64,000 bases of DNA from Magnetospirillum sp. (GTDB taxonomy: Bacteria; Pseudomonadota; Alphaproteobacteria; Rhodospirillales; Magnetospirillaceae), in NCBI GenBank assembly GCA_024707145.1, contig JANQAI010000011.1, forward strand, positions 806,001-870,000, read 5' to 3'. This document shows, one piece after another, positions 45,970 through 57,082 of this stretch (position 1 is the stretch's first letter; each line of letters starts with the position of its first letter). A model generated the notes under the pieces. That model saw nothing but the letters and a program-made list of their open reading frames with translations. It searched no databases and was not told the origin of the DNA. The translations under genes and the position numbers were made by a program.

Positions 45970-47136
45970 ATGCTGATCTACGTCATCGCCGGCGAACCCT
46001 CGGGCGACCTGCTGGGCGGCCGGCTGATGGCCGGTCTGAAGGCGCGCACCAGCGGCGACATCCGCTTCGCCGGCATCGGCGGCGAGGCCATGCGGGCCGA
46101 GGGGCTGGACAGCCTGTTCCCCATGGCCGAGCTGACGGTCATGGGCCTGGTCGAGGTGCTGCCGCGCATCCCCCGCATCCTGCGGCGCGTCCGTGAAACC
46201 CTGGCCGACATCGAGGCGAAGAGGCCGGACGCCATCGTCACCATCGATTCGTGGGGCTTCACCGGCCGCATCCAGAAGGGCTGCCAGCAGCGTTTCCCCG
46301 ACCTGCCGCGCATCCATTACGTGGCGCCCATGGTGTGGGCGTGGAAGCCCGAACGGACGAAGAAGCTGGCCGCGGTGCTGGACCTGTTGATGACCCTGCT
46401 GCCGTTCGAGCCGCCCTGGTTCGAGAAGGAGGGGCTGCGCTCGGTCCATGTGGGGCACCCGGTGATCGAGAGCGGGGCGGAGAAGGGGGACGGCGCTGCC
46501 TTCCGTGCCCGCCATGGCATTGTTCCCGACGCCAAGGTGCTGGTGGCGCTGCCCGGCAGCCGGCAGTCCGAGACCGGCCGGCTGCTTCCCGTCTTCGCCG
46601 ACACGCTGGCGCGCCTGGCGCGCAGCCATCCTGACCTCGTTGTGGTGGTCCCCACCGTGGAAACGGTGGCGGAAAAGGTGAGGGCCGCGGTGGCCCGCTG
46701 GCCGCTGCGCACCGTCGTCATCGACAACCGCGCCGAAAAATACGACGCCTTCGCCGCCGGCACCGCCGCCCTGGCCGCGTCGGGCACGGTGGCGCTGGAA
46801 CTGGCCTTGGCGGGGTTGCCCTCCATCATCACCTACAGGGTTTCGCCATTGACCGCCTTCGTCGCCCGCAACTTCATGGGCTTCCAGATCAAGTGGGCGA
46901 CGCTGGCCAACATGGTCATGGACCGCGCGGTGATGCCGGAATTCCTGCAGGAGGAGTGCCGGGCGGACCTCATCGCTCCGGCATTGGCGGCGCTGCTGGA
47001 CGATGCCGAAAACCGCGCCGCCCGGCGGGCGGAGATGGGCGAGGCCATGGCCCGGCTGGGCTATGGCGGCCCCAGCCCCAGCGACCGCGCCGCCGCCACC
47101 GTCTTGGACACCATCGCCGAAAGGAGGACGCCATGA
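45970..47136 (+). CDS. lpxB: Lipid A disaccharide synthase
   Basis: LpxB joins lipid X and UDP-diacylglucosamine into the lipid A disaccharide. The 388-residue GT-B glycosyltransferase has YVIAGEPSGDLLGGRLM at the start, HYVAPMVWAWKPER in the middle, and SGTVALELALAGLP near the nucleotide site. The start is ATG at 45970. Its stop overlaps the gloA ATG by 4 bases (ATGA), so gloA is read from the same message. Confidence 0.97.
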   Translation: MLIYVIAGEPSGDLLGGRLMAGLKARTSGDIRFAGIGGEAMRAEGLDSLFPMAELTVMGLVEVLPRIPRILRRVRETLADIEAKRPDAIVTIDSWGFTGRIQKGCQQRFPDLPRIHYVAPMVWAWKPERTKKLAAVLDLLMTLLPFEPPWFEKEGLRSVHVGHPVIESGAEKGDGAAFRARHGIVPDAKVLVALPGSRQSETGRLLPVFADTLARLARSHPDLVVVVPTVETVAEKVRAAVARWPLRTVVIDNRAEKYDAFAAGTAALAASGTVALELALAGLPSIITYRVSPLTAFVARNFMGFQIKWATLANMVMDRAVMPEFLQEECRADLIAPALAALLDDAENRAARRAEMGEAMARLGYGGPSPSDRAAATVLDTIAERRTP

Positions 47137-47525
47137 GCTGGCGCATGCTGCACACCATGATCCGGGTCGGCAATCTGGACCATTCCATCGACTTCTACAC
47201 CCGCCTGCTGGGCATGACGCTGTTGCGTCGCCAGGACTATCCCGACGGCCGCTTCACCCTGGCCTTCGTCGGCTATGGCGACGAGGCCGCCAACACGGTG
47301 ATCGAGCTGACGCATAATTGGGACACCGAGGCCTATGACTTGGGCAATGGCTTCGGGCACATCGCGCTCGGCGTGCCGGATATTTACGCCGCCTGCGAGA
47401 CGCTGGCGGCCAATGGTGCCAAGATCACCCGTCCGCCAGGGCCGATGAAGCATGGCAGCACCGTGATCGCCTTCATCGAGGACCCGGACGGCTACAAGGT
47501 GGAGCTGATCCAGACCAAGGGGTAG
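47133..47525 (+). CDS. gloA: Lactoylglutathione lyase (glyoxalase I)
   Basis: GloA turns the methylglyoxal-glutathione adduct into S-lactoylglutathione. The 130-residue protein has all four metal ligands: H7, E58, H76 and E124, in the spacing of the nickel-type E. coli enzyme. Other signatures are DFYTRLLGMTLLRR and FIEDPDGYKVELI. The ATG at 47133 has AAGGAGG upstream inside lpxB. Confidence 0.95.
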   Translation: MSWRMLHTMIRVGNLDHSIDFYTRLLGMTLLRRQDYPDGRFTLAFVGYGDEAANTVIELTHNWDTEAYDLGNGFGHIALGVPDIYAACETLAANGAKITRPPGPMKHGSTVIAFIEDPDGYKVELIQTKG

Positions 47526-47527
47526 GC

Positions 47528-48319
47528 ATGGAACGGGAAATCCTCTGGTCCGGTGAGGACAGCGCGCGTCCACCTCTGCTGTTCATCCATGGCTCCTATT
47601 GCGGGGCCTGGATTTGGGCCGAGCATTTCCTGCCCTATTTTGCCGCCAAGGGGTGGCGTTGCGCCGCCCTTTCGCTGCGCGGTCATGGCGGCAGCGACGG
47701 CCGGGAGCGGCTGGATTCCTTCGGGCTGGACGATTACATCGCCGATGTGGCCTGGGCGGCCGAGCAATTGCCCCGGCCGCCGGTGGTGATCGGCCATTCG
47801 CTGGGGGGCATGGTGGCGCAGCGCTTCGCCTGCCGCCGTCCGGTGGCCGGGCTGGTCATGCTGGCCTCCGTCGGTCCCAATGGCCTGGGCGCCGCCTTCA
47901 CCCATATGGCACTGCGCCATCCCGACCTGCTGTGGCAATTGGGGCGGCTACAGACCGTCGGCCCCGAGGGGGTGGATTACGACGTGGTGCGGCGCGGCCT
48001 GTTCTCGTCGGATTTTCCCGTCGAGGAAAGCGATCGCTACGCCGCACTGTTCCAGCGCGAGTCGCAGCACGCCGCCAACGAACTGCTGCTGCCGCAATGG
48101 TTCCACCTGATGCCGCGCCCGGCCGTTCCGGCCCTGGTCGTGGGCGGCGACCGCGACGCCTTCATCCCCTATGGCGACTTGGCCCTGGCCGCCACCTACT
48201 GGGCGGCGGAAATGACCGTACTGGCCGGTGCCCCCCACGTGTTCATGCTGGACAGCCTGTGGGAGAGCGCGGCGGAAGTCCTGCGGCGCTGGCTGGAGCG
48301 GCAGTACCTCCCGGCTTGA
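47528..48319 (+). CDS. Alpha/beta hydrolase
   Basis: The 263-residue protein has the alpha/beta hydrolase fold. The nucleophile is S91 in VIGHSLGGMVAQ, the likely acid lies in VVGGDRDAFIPY, and the histidine lies in GAPHVFML. The oxyanion segment is FIHGSYCGAW. The substrate is unknown. It starts 2 bases after gloA and is the last gene of the operon. A hairpin at 48340-48366 follows. Confidence 0.88.
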   Translation: MEREILWSGEDSARPPLLFIHGSYCGAWIWAEHFLPYFAAKGWRCAALSLRGHGGSDGRERLDSFGLDDYIADVAWAAEQLPRPPVVIGHSLGGMVAQRFACRRPVAGLVMLASVGPNGLGAAFTHMALRHPDLLWQLGRLQTVGPEGVDYDVVRRGLFSSDFPVEESDRYAALFQRESQHAANELLLPQWFHLMPRPAVPALVVGGDRDAFIPYGDLALAATYWAAEMTVLAGAPHVFMLDSLWESAAEVLRRWLERQYLPA

Positions 48320-48339
48320 GAACTTATACCGCCCGGCCG

Positions 48340-48366
48340 ATGAACTGACCCGTTGGGCCAGTTCAT
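48340..48366. terminator. Hairpin between convergent hydrolase and trmFO genes
   Basis: Positions 48340-48351 and 48355-48366 form a 12-base stem with one A-C mismatch and a GTT loop. A second inverted repeat, CCGGTCGGC at 48403-48411 and GCCGACCGG at 48441-48449, lies nearby. Neither has a good T-tract. Their position between convergent genes suggests termination. Confidence 0.45.
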
Positions 48367-48451
48367 GCCGAGACGGTGAGGCTCAAGCGCCGCTCGGGCT
48401 TGCCGGTCGGCTGGCGCGCCTTCGGCGAGTCAAATCAATGGCCGACCGGTA

Positions 48452-49815
48452 TTATTCCGCCGCCCGTCCCAGGATGCCGTCGGCCTGCGCCAGCCAGGCG
48501 GGCAGGGCGGCGCGGGCGCGTTCGCTGTAGAGCTTCTTGCGGTCGCGTCCCTTGACCCGCTTGCCCCGTTCGTCCCGTTCGGGTGCCGGCGGGAACAGGC
48601 CGAAATTGATGTTCATGGGCTGGTAGGTCTCGGCATGGGCGCCGCCGGTCACATGGGCCAGCATCGCCCCCAGAGCGGTGACGTCGGGGGTGGGGGCAGA
48701 GCGGTGCCCAGCCGCTCGGCGGCGGCGAAGCGGCCGGCCAGCAGGCCGATGGCGGTGCTTTCCACATAACCCTCACAGCCGGTGATCTGCCCGGCCAGCC
48801 GCAGGCGGGGCTGCGCCTTGAGCGTCAGGTCGGGCGCGAGCACGCGTGGGCCGTTGACGAAGGTGTTGCGGTGGACGCCGCCCAGGCGGGCGAACTCGGC
48901 GTTCTCCAGACCCGGGATCATGCGGAAGACGCGAGTCTGCTCGCCGTGGCGCAGCTTGGTCTGGAAGCCCACCATGTTGTAGAGGGTGCCCAGCGCGTTG
49001 TCCTGGCGCAGCTGGATCACCGCATAGGGCTTGGGGCCATGGGGATTGGTCAACCCCACCGGCTTGCCCGGCCCGTAGGCCAAGGTTTCGCGGCCGCGTT
49101 CCGCCATCACTTCGATAGGCAGGCAGCCTTCGAAATAGGGGACGTCCTTTTCCCACTCGTGGAAAGGCACCTTCTCGCCGGCCAGCAGGGCGTCGATGAA
49201 AGCGTAGTATTGGTCCTTGGTCAGCGGGCAGTTGATGTAATCCGAGCCCTCACCCTTGTCGTAGCGCGACTGGAACCAGGCCTTGCCGAAGTCGATGCTG
49301 TCCTTGGTGACGATGGGGGCGATGGCGTCGAAGAAGGACAGCGAGTCCTCGCCGGTCAGGGTGCGGATGGCCTCGGCCAGGGGCGGCGAGGTGAGCGGTC
49401 CGGTGGCGATCACCACCGAATCCCACTCCTCGGGCGGCAGGCCGGCGATCTCCTCGCGCAGGATGGTGATATTGGGCTGCCCCGCCAATTCGCGCTCCAC
49501 CATGACGGAGAACCCGTCGCGGTCCACCGCCAGGGCGCCGCCGGCGGGGACCTTGCAGGCATCGGCCGCGCGCAGGATCAGGGAATCGGCCCGGCGCAGC
49601 TCTTCATGCAGCAGGCCCACCGCATTGTAATCGGCGTCGTCGGAGCGCAACGAGTTGGAGCAGACCAACTCGGCCAATCCCTGGCTCTGGTGGGCCGGCG
49701 TGGTGCGGTGGGGGCGCATCTCGTGCAGGACCACGGGAACGCCGGAACGGGCGAGCTGCCAGGCGGCTTCGCAGCCGGCCAGCCCGCCGCCAATGACATG
49801 GACGGTGCGGATCAT
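48452..49815 (-). CDS. trmFO: tRNA uridine-54 C5-methyltransferase TrmFO, frameshifted in this sequence
   Basis: TrmFO uses methylenetetrahydrofolate and FAD to make 5-methyluridine at tRNA position 54. The main part has [19 protein letters not shown], the cysteine in [11 protein letters not shown], and [12 protein letters not shown]. The C-terminal part ([17 protein letters not shown] to 48452) is in another frame. The shift lies in the C-rich run near 48680-48700 on the minus strand, where one extra C would join them into about 454 residues. The ATG at 49815 gives the usual start; an ATG at 49827 adds four residues. It is a single gene, convergent with the preceding operon. Confidence 0.87.
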
Positions 49816-49832
49816 GGCCCAGGACATAAGCC

Positions 49833-50654
49833 GTGGCGCGTTTCCTGTCCAGCATCTTGGCCTGGCTTCCGCTTGATTGGCGGCGGCGGCGCGCCACATT
49901 TGCTTCGACCATGCATGCCTTGCTCGACCTGATCGGCAGGTGGCTCAGTTCAAGGTGCGCCGTCGGCCAGCCGCGGCGGGCCATGCGCCTGAACGGGTTC
50001 GACTTCGCCGGGTCTTCGCGCCCGCGCTACCTGCGCGGCGGCGACTATCACGACATCTTCGTGCCGCCCGACCGGGCCAGCATGGCGGTGGCCGTGGGCG
50101 ACGTCGCCGGGCATGACGCCCTGGCCGCCCATCTGATGCGGCTGGCCGGCGCTCTGCTCAAGCGGCGGCAGGCCGTGCCCGGCGAACTGGCGGAACTGAT
50201 GGAGGGGGTCAACAGGGAACTGATGCCCCGCATGCGGGCCGGCCGGTTCATGACCCTGTTCCTGGCGGTGATGGTGGCGGGAGACCGCTCCATCCACTGG
50301 GTCAGCGCCGGCCACGGGCCGGTGCTGGCCTACGATCCGGAGGCCGACAGCTTCGCCGAGGTTCCCGGCCAGGACATCCCGTTGGGGATCGACCCTGACT
50401 GGCGCTACCACGAGATGGACCATGTGGGGTGGTCGGCCGGAGCGCTGCTGGTGGTGGCCACCGATGGAATCTGGGAGCAGCGCAACAAGCAGGGCGAGAT
50501 GTACGGACGCAAGCGCCTGATGCGGGCGGTGCGGACCATGCGGGAGGCCCCGGCGGCGGCCATCGTGGCGGCGGTGGAAGCCGATGTGGATGCTTTCCGC
50601 CAGGGCGTGCCGCCAGGTGACGACGCCACCCTGGTGGTGGTGAAGGCGATCTAG
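49833..50654 (+). CDS. PP2C-type (SpoIIE/RsbU-like) serine phosphatase
   Basis: The 273-residue protein has the PPM-type phosphatase motifs: [44 protein letters not shown] and GDDATLVVV. The metal-binding aspartates are present, so activity is predicted. Such proteins usually dephosphorylate an anti-sigma antagonist or a similar partner; no such partner is encoded nearby. There is no sensor domain, only a short N-terminal stretch. The GTG at 49833 is one option; an ATG at 49911 (MHALLDLIG) would shorten it by 26 residues without touching the core. Confidence 0.86.
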   Translation: MARFLSSILAWLPLDWRRRRATFASTMHALLDLIGRWLSSRCAVGQPRRAMRLNGFDFAGSSRPRYLRGGDYHDIFVPPDRASMAVAVGDVAGHDALAAHLMRLAGALLKRRQAVPGELAELMEGVNRELMPRMRAGRFMTLFLAVMVAGDRSIHWVSAGHGPVLAYDPEADSFAEVPGQDIPLGIDPDWRYHEMDHVGWSAGALLVVATDGIWEQRNKQGEMYGRKRLMRAVRTMREAPAAAIVAAVEADVDAFRQGVPPGDDATLVVVKAI

Positions 50655-50755
50655 CCTTTTCGGCCATAGGCCCATCGGAAAGGCCATTTCTTCCAGCCGC
50701 GTCTTGGGGTATAAGCAAGCACCGCACCACCCAATCGAGTGGGAAAAACACTACC

Positions 50756-51160
50756 ATGGCCAAGAAGTATTATGTCGTGGGCGGCGAGTACGCCGACACC
50801 GGCTTCACGCAGATCGCCGCCGGACACAAGGAAGAGCGTTTCGGTCCGTTCGACGAGCACGAGGCGCATGTGTGCTGGCGCGCCTTGACCGGCAAGACCG
50901 TGGACAACGCCATGATCCGCTATTTCATCCGCTCCGATGACAATTCGGCGAGCGAGGAGTGGTTCGTGGTGGGCGGCGAGTATGCCGATACCTCCTTCGA
51001 GGTGATCGCCGTCGGCAAGCAGCTGGAGAGCTATGGTCCGTTCGGCCGCCAGGATGCCCTGAACAAGTGGCGCGAGCTGACCGGTAAGACGGTGGACAAC
51101 GCCATGGTGCGTTACGACCTGTGCTCCGCCGCCGAGCTCCTGACCCGTAAGGCAGGCTGA
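50756..51160 (+). CDS. DUF4170 protein with two tandem repeats
   Basis: The 134-residue protein consists of two copies of the DUF4170 domain: residues 1-65 and about 69-134. Each has a VVGGEYADT opening, a GPF turn, and a TGKTVDNAM-[IV]-RY ending. Single-domain relatives of about 75 residues are known in alphaproteobacteria; their role is unknown. No signal peptide, membrane segment or metal motif is visible. A TATAAG at 50710-50715 may be the -10 element of its promoter. The [2Fe-2S] gene follows after a structured gap. Confidence 0.82.
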   Translation: MAKKYYVVGGEYADTGFTQIAAGHKEERFGPFDEHEAHVCWRALTGKTVDNAMIRYFIRSDDNSASEEWFVVGGEYADTSFEVIAVGKQLESYGPFGRQDALNKWRELTGKTVDNAMVRYDLCSAAELLTRKAG

Positions 51161-51169
51161 AAAGACAGG

Positions 51170-51256
51170 CGTTTCAGCCAATTGCCCTATCTTTTATAAG
51201 GGCTCTAGATTTGCGCTGCAAAAGGGGTATCTCCGTTTACAGGAATTGCTGAAACG
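51170..51256 (+). promoter_or_regulatory. Long-range inverted repeat forming a structured leader before the [2Fe-2S] gene
   Basis: CGTTTCAGC-C-AATT at 51170-51183 pairs with AATTGCTGAAACG at 51244-51256, a 13-base stem with one bulged base. Inside are two smaller hairpins, GCCCT/AGGGC (about 51184-51203) and TTGC/GCAA (51211-51221). Together they resemble a three-way-junction RNA. The 3' arm ends directly before the GGAGG ribosome site of the next gene, so folding could affect translation. Confidence 0.4.
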
Positions 51257-51265
51257 GAGGGCCCC

Positions 51266-51583
51266 ATGGCGCCCAAGTACCACGCCTTCGTCTGCACCAC
51301 CAGCCGCCCGGCCGGTCATCCCCGCGGCTGCTGCACCTCGAAGGGTGGCGGCCAGCCGCTGTACGACCGGCTGCTGCAGAAATTCCAGCAGGGAATGCTG
51401 TGGGAAAAGGGCGTCAGCATCGCCCAGGCCAGCTGTCTCGGTACCTGCAATGCAGGGCCGGTGATGGTGGTCTATCCCGACAACGTCTGGTATCAGATCA
51501 AGACCGCCGAGGATATCGACGAGATCGTCGCCTCGCATTTCGGTCAGGGCAAGCCGGTGGAGCGTCTGGTCTTCAATCCGTAA
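51266..51583 (+). CDS. Thioredoxin-like [2Fe-2S] ferredoxin domain protein
   Basis: The 105-residue protein has the cysteine pattern of thioredoxin-like [2Fe-2S] ferredoxins: C10, then C22/C23, and C57 with C61 (CLGTC). The GCC pair leaves one cysteine to spare. It would carry electrons or act in assembly; the partner enzyme is not visible. The ATG at 51266 has GGAGGG upstream. It is a short single gene ending just before the convergent CULT gene. Confidence 0.88.
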   Translation: MAPKYHAFVCTTSRPAGHPRGCCTSKGGGQPLYDRLLQKFQQGMLWEKGVSIAQASCLGTCNAGPVMVVYPDNVWYQIKTAEDIDEIVASHFGQGKPVERLVFNP

Positions 51584-51599
51584 GGCCGTTCGACCGGGC

Positions 51600-51974
51600 C
51601 TAGCCCGGCCGTTCCACCAGCATGGGGCGGATCAGGCCGAAGAACACCGCCGGCGCGCCGGAACCCTCGTACATCCAGCCCACATGGGCGCCGCAGCTCT
51701 TGCACAGGGCGATGCGCCAGGTGAAGCCCCGGAACCAGGTGAACTGGTCCGAGGCGTTGCCGACGCCGATGGCGCCCGGCGCATCCTTGAAGCAGACGAC
51801 ACGGAACAGCACGCCGGCGGGATTGAACACCACGTGCTCATGCTCGCCGTTCATGCGGATGCCCAGGTTGCCCCGCGTCATGTAGGCGCCGCAGCAGGCG
51901 CAGTAATAGGCGACGCCGCCCGGCCGTTCCTCCCCGTCGATGTGGGTGATCAGGTCGGCGGCGTCGCGCGGCAT
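51600..51974 (-). CDS. Single-domain CULT (cereblon-type) protein, MsCI4-like
   Basis: The 124-residue protein is a stand-alone CULT domain, the fold that binds thalidomide in human cereblon. Zinc ligands are C25, C28, C91 and C94 (CACCG and CKSCG). The three aromatic-cage tryptophans are W80, W86 and W100, matching W79, W85 and W99 of MsCI4 from Magnetospirillum gryphiswaldense. GEHEHVVFNPAG is also shared. Bacterial CULT proteins bind uridine-like and imide compounds; their biological role is unknown. The ATG at 51974 starts 4 bases after the parvulin stop, with no clear ribosome site, so it is probably translated by coupling. Confidence 0.9.
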   Translation of the reverse strand: MPRDAADLITHIDGEERPGGVAYYCACCGAYMTRGNLGIRMNGEHEHVVFNPAGVLFRVVCFKDAPGAIGVGNASDQFTWFRGFTWRIALCKSCGAHVGWMYEGSGAPAVFFGLIRPMLVERPG

Positions 51975-51978
51975 GGGG

Positions 51979-52299
51979 TCAGCCCGTCCGCTGGATCAGG
52001 TGGTAGCCGAACGGCGTCTCGATGACCTCCGAGACCTCGCCCGGCTGCAGGGCGAAAGCGGCCTGGTCGAATTCGCGCACCATGGCGCCCTTGCCGAAGA
52101 AGCCCAGGTCGCCGCCTTCCTCGCCCGAGGGACAGTCCGAGTGCTGGCGCGCCAACTCGCCGAAATCGGCGCCGTTGGCCAGTTCGGCCTTCATGGCGGT
52201 GATGCCCTCCAGCGCCTCGGTCTTGGTGCGCGTGGCCGTCGAGCGCATGGAGCCCTGGTACATGAGCAGAATGTGCGAGGCGCGGATTTGCGACGCCAT
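51979..52299 (-). CDS. Parvulin-type peptidylprolyl isomerase
   Basis: The 106-residue protein is a minimal single-domain parvulin. It has ASHILLMYQGS, ANGADFGELARQHSDCPS, GGDLGFFGKGAMVREFDQAAF, and the C-terminal ETPFGYHLIQ. It speeds cis-trans isomerisation at prolines. It has no signal peptide, so it is cytoplasmic, unlike SurA or PrsA. The ATG at 52299 has GGGAGG 7 bases upstream. The CULT protein gene follows directly on the same transcript. The frame stays open upstream to 53223 but only as a shadow of the next gene. Confidence 0.93.
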   Translation of the reverse strand: MASQIRASHILLMYQGSMRSTATRTKTEALEGITAMKAELANGADFGELARQHSDCPSGEEGGDLGFFGKGAMVREFDQAAFALQPGEVSEVIETPFGYHLIQRTG

Positions 52300-52373
52300 G
52301 GAGAACCTCCCGTTAACGCTATGAACGAAAGCGCGACCATAACAGGCCACGGGGGAGGGCTGTCGATGCCAAA

Positions 52374-53165
52374 TTATCCGGCCAGCAGGTGGATCAGGAT
52401 GGCGGCGGTGACCGAGACGTTGAGGGACTGGACACGGCCCGAGCCGGGCAGGGTGGCCACTTCCTCGCAGGCGGCCAGGGTGGCCGGCGGCAGGCCTTCC
52501 TCCTCGTTGCCCAGCACGATGGCTAGAGGGCGGTCGCCCTTGGTCATCACCTGGGCCAGCGGCCGGTGGGCGCCCAGGGCGGTGCCGACCACCCGGTAGA
52601 ACGGCCGCAGCCGCTTGAGCTCCAGGGCCAGATTGCGCACCCGCACCACCTCGACCCATTCCAGCCCGCCCTCGGCGACTCGGAAGGCGGCCTCCGAGGG
52701 CAGGGCCTGGCCGGGATGGTCGGAAACCAGCAGGCGTTCCAGGCCGAAGAAAGCCATGGTGCGGGCGATGGCACCCAGGTTGTGGGGATTGCCGACGCCG
52801 TCCAGGATGACCAGCGGCTGTCCGCGCTTGGCCCATGTCTTGGCCTGTTCGGCATCGAAGGCGGGCACCGGCTTGGGGTGGGCGACGGCGACGATGCCGC
52901 CGTGCAGGGGGCTGCCGGCGATCTTCGTCAACTCGTCGGTTGTCACCAGACGGTAGGGCTTGCGGCCGGCAGCCAGCAGCTTGCAGAACTCGCCCGTCTG
53001 CGGTCTGGTGCGGTCGTCGAAGAACAGCCGCAGCACCCGCCCCGGGTCGTGGGCGAACAGCGCCTGCACCGCCGGCAGTCCGGCGACCTTCTCGGTCTCT
53101 TCCTGGAGTGGGCGGCGCGGCGGCTGGCCATGCTGCGGCTTGTGCGGGCGGGGAGGTCGTGCCAT
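52374..53165 (-). CDS. TrmH/SpoU-family RNA 2'-O-ribose methyltransferase
   Basis: The enzyme methylates ribose of rRNA or tRNA with S-adenosylmethionine using the trefoil-knot SPOUT fold. Signatures are [29 protein letters not shown] and [15 protein letters not shown]. An N-terminal substrate-binding domain (about 20-95) precedes it. The exact nucleotide is not known. The ATG at 53165 gives 263 residues; an ATG at 53177 adds four. Both starts lie near the divergent pseudouridine synthase start. Confidence 0.9.
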   Translation of the reverse strand: MARPPRPHKPQHGQPPRRPLQEETEKVAGLPAVQALFAHDPGRVLRLFFDDRTRPQTGEFCKLLAAGRKPYRLVTTDELTKIAGSPLHGGIVAVAHPKPVPAFDAEQAKTWAKRGQPLVILDGVGNPHNLGAIARTMAFFGLERLLVSDHPGQALPSEAAFRVAEGGLEWVEVVRVRNLALELKRLRPFYRVVGTALGAHRPLAQVMTKGDRPLAIVLGNEEEGLPPATLAACEEVATLPGSGRVQSLNVSVTAAILIHLLAG

Positions 53166-53167
53166 GG

Positions 53168-53761
53168 ATGACTGCATTCGATATTGGAGCGAGTGTTTTG
53201 CCCCGCCTGATCCTGTTCAACAAGCCCTATGACGTGCTGACCCAATTCACCGACCGCGAGGGCGGGCGGCAAACGCTCAAGGATTTCGTTCCGGTGCCGG
53301 ATGTTTATCCTGCCGGCCGGCTGGATCGCGATTCCGAAGGGCTGGTGGTGTTGACCGATGATGGCGGCCTGATCGCCCGCATCGCCAGTCCCCGCCACAA
53401 GCTGCCCAAGACCTACTGGGCCCAGGTCGAGGGCGTGCCGACCGAGGAGGCGTTGGAGCGGCTGCGCAACGGCGTGGTGCTGAACGACGGGCCGACCTTG
53501 CCGGCGGGGGCGCGGCTGATGGACGAGCCGGCCGGGCTGTGGCCACGCAACCCGCCCATCCGCTGGCGCGCCAACATTCCCACCCGCTGGATCGAACTGA
53601 CCCTGCGCGAGGGGCGTAACCGCCAAGTCCGCCGCATGACGGCGGCGGTGGGCTTTCCCACGCTCAGGCTGGTCCGCTGGGCGGTGGGGGATTGGACGGT
53701 GGAGGGACTGGCGCCGGGAGAATGGCGCGCGGTGGCGGCGCCGACGGGGCGCCGCCGCTAA
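53168..53761 (+). CDS. rRNA large-subunit pseudouridine synthase, RluE-like
   Basis: The 197-residue enzyme makes pseudouridine in 23S rRNA. It belongs to the RsuA/RluE group, lacking an S4 domain. The catalytic aspartate is in [15 protein letters not shown], and other signatures are [11 protein letters not shown] and [17 protein letters not shown]. The ATG at 53168 was chosen; a TTG at 53198 is possible. It starts immediately next to the divergent methyltransferase gene, so both probably share a regulatory region inside their coding starts. Confidence 0.88.
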   Translation: MTAFDIGASVLPRLILFNKPYDVLTQFTDREGGRQTLKDFVPVPDVYPAGRLDRDSEGLVVLTDDGGLIARIASPRHKLPKTYWAQVEGVPTEEALERLRNGVVLNDGPTLPAGARLMDEPAGLWPRNPPIRWRANIPTRWIELTLREGRNRQVRRMTAAVGFPTLRLVRWAVGDWTVEGLAPGEWRAVAAPTGRRR

Positions 53762-53944
53762 TCAGCGCTTGGCGGGGAAGCCGAGGGAATGGGCCTTCAG
53801 GCCGGCGGTGGCGGCGCGGGTCATGGCCACGCCCATGGCGAAATGGGTCGACAGGTAGGGGCTGGTCTTCACTTGGCGGGTGCCTTCGGCCCGCTCTTCG
53901 TTCATGGCTTCGTCGATCTCGCGGAGTTCGGCCGGCCCCAGCAT
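53762..53944 (-). CDS. Small hypothetical protein of 60 residues
   Basis: I do not recognise this protein. It begins MLGPAELREIDEAMNEER and ends LGFPAKR, mostly charged and helical in prediction, with no signal or membrane segment. The case for a gene is contextual: AAAGGGA lies about 8 bases before the ATG, and a good minus-strand promoter pair lies at 54024-54053 in an AT-rich leader. The stop abuts the pseudouridine synthase stop (convergent). It could also be a leader ORF or a spurious frame. Confidence 0.5.
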   Translation of the reverse strand: MLGPAELREIDEAMNEERAEGTRQVKTSPYLSTHFAMGVAMTRAATAGLKAHSLGFPAKR

Positions 53945-54023
53945 GGCGAATATCCCTTTCTACCCTGAAGTGAGGAGCGAGGCTGGAAATAATATTTCCG
54001 CTTCGCCGCACGTTGTAGAAAGC

Positions 54024-54053
54024 TTATTACCCCACTCTGTCATCGCAATGCAA
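54024..54053 (-). promoter_or_regulatory. Putative promoter for the 60-residue gene
   Basis: On the minus strand TTGCAT (54053-54048) and TAATAA (54029-54024) are 18 bases apart. They lie in a locally AT-rich stretch (about 53950-54090) that stands out from its GC-rich surroundings, about 80 bases before the small gene's ATG. Confidence 0.45.
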
Positions 54054-54141
54054 CAAGTTTTAGATCGAACGGGGGAGGGTATATCCTACGTTTGGGGGGA
54101 GAGGATGGCCTTCCCTCCCGTGGCTTTCACGGTGTCGTGGC

Positions 54142-56985
<2,844 letters not shown>

Positions 56986-57082
56986 CGGCCGTTCGTCCCT
57001 GTTCCTGCGAGAGGCGGGGATGTTAGAGGCATTTCAGTCCGGATTAAAGGCCAAGGGTGAAAATGATGCGCCGGGCCGGCGC

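Noticed and set aside
56991-57004. GTTC-N6-GTTC just upstream of uvrA as an SOS (LexA) box
   Set aside because: The alphaproteobacterial LexA site is GTTC-N7-GTTC. This repeat is one base short, so I do not call it, although it is close to the right place.
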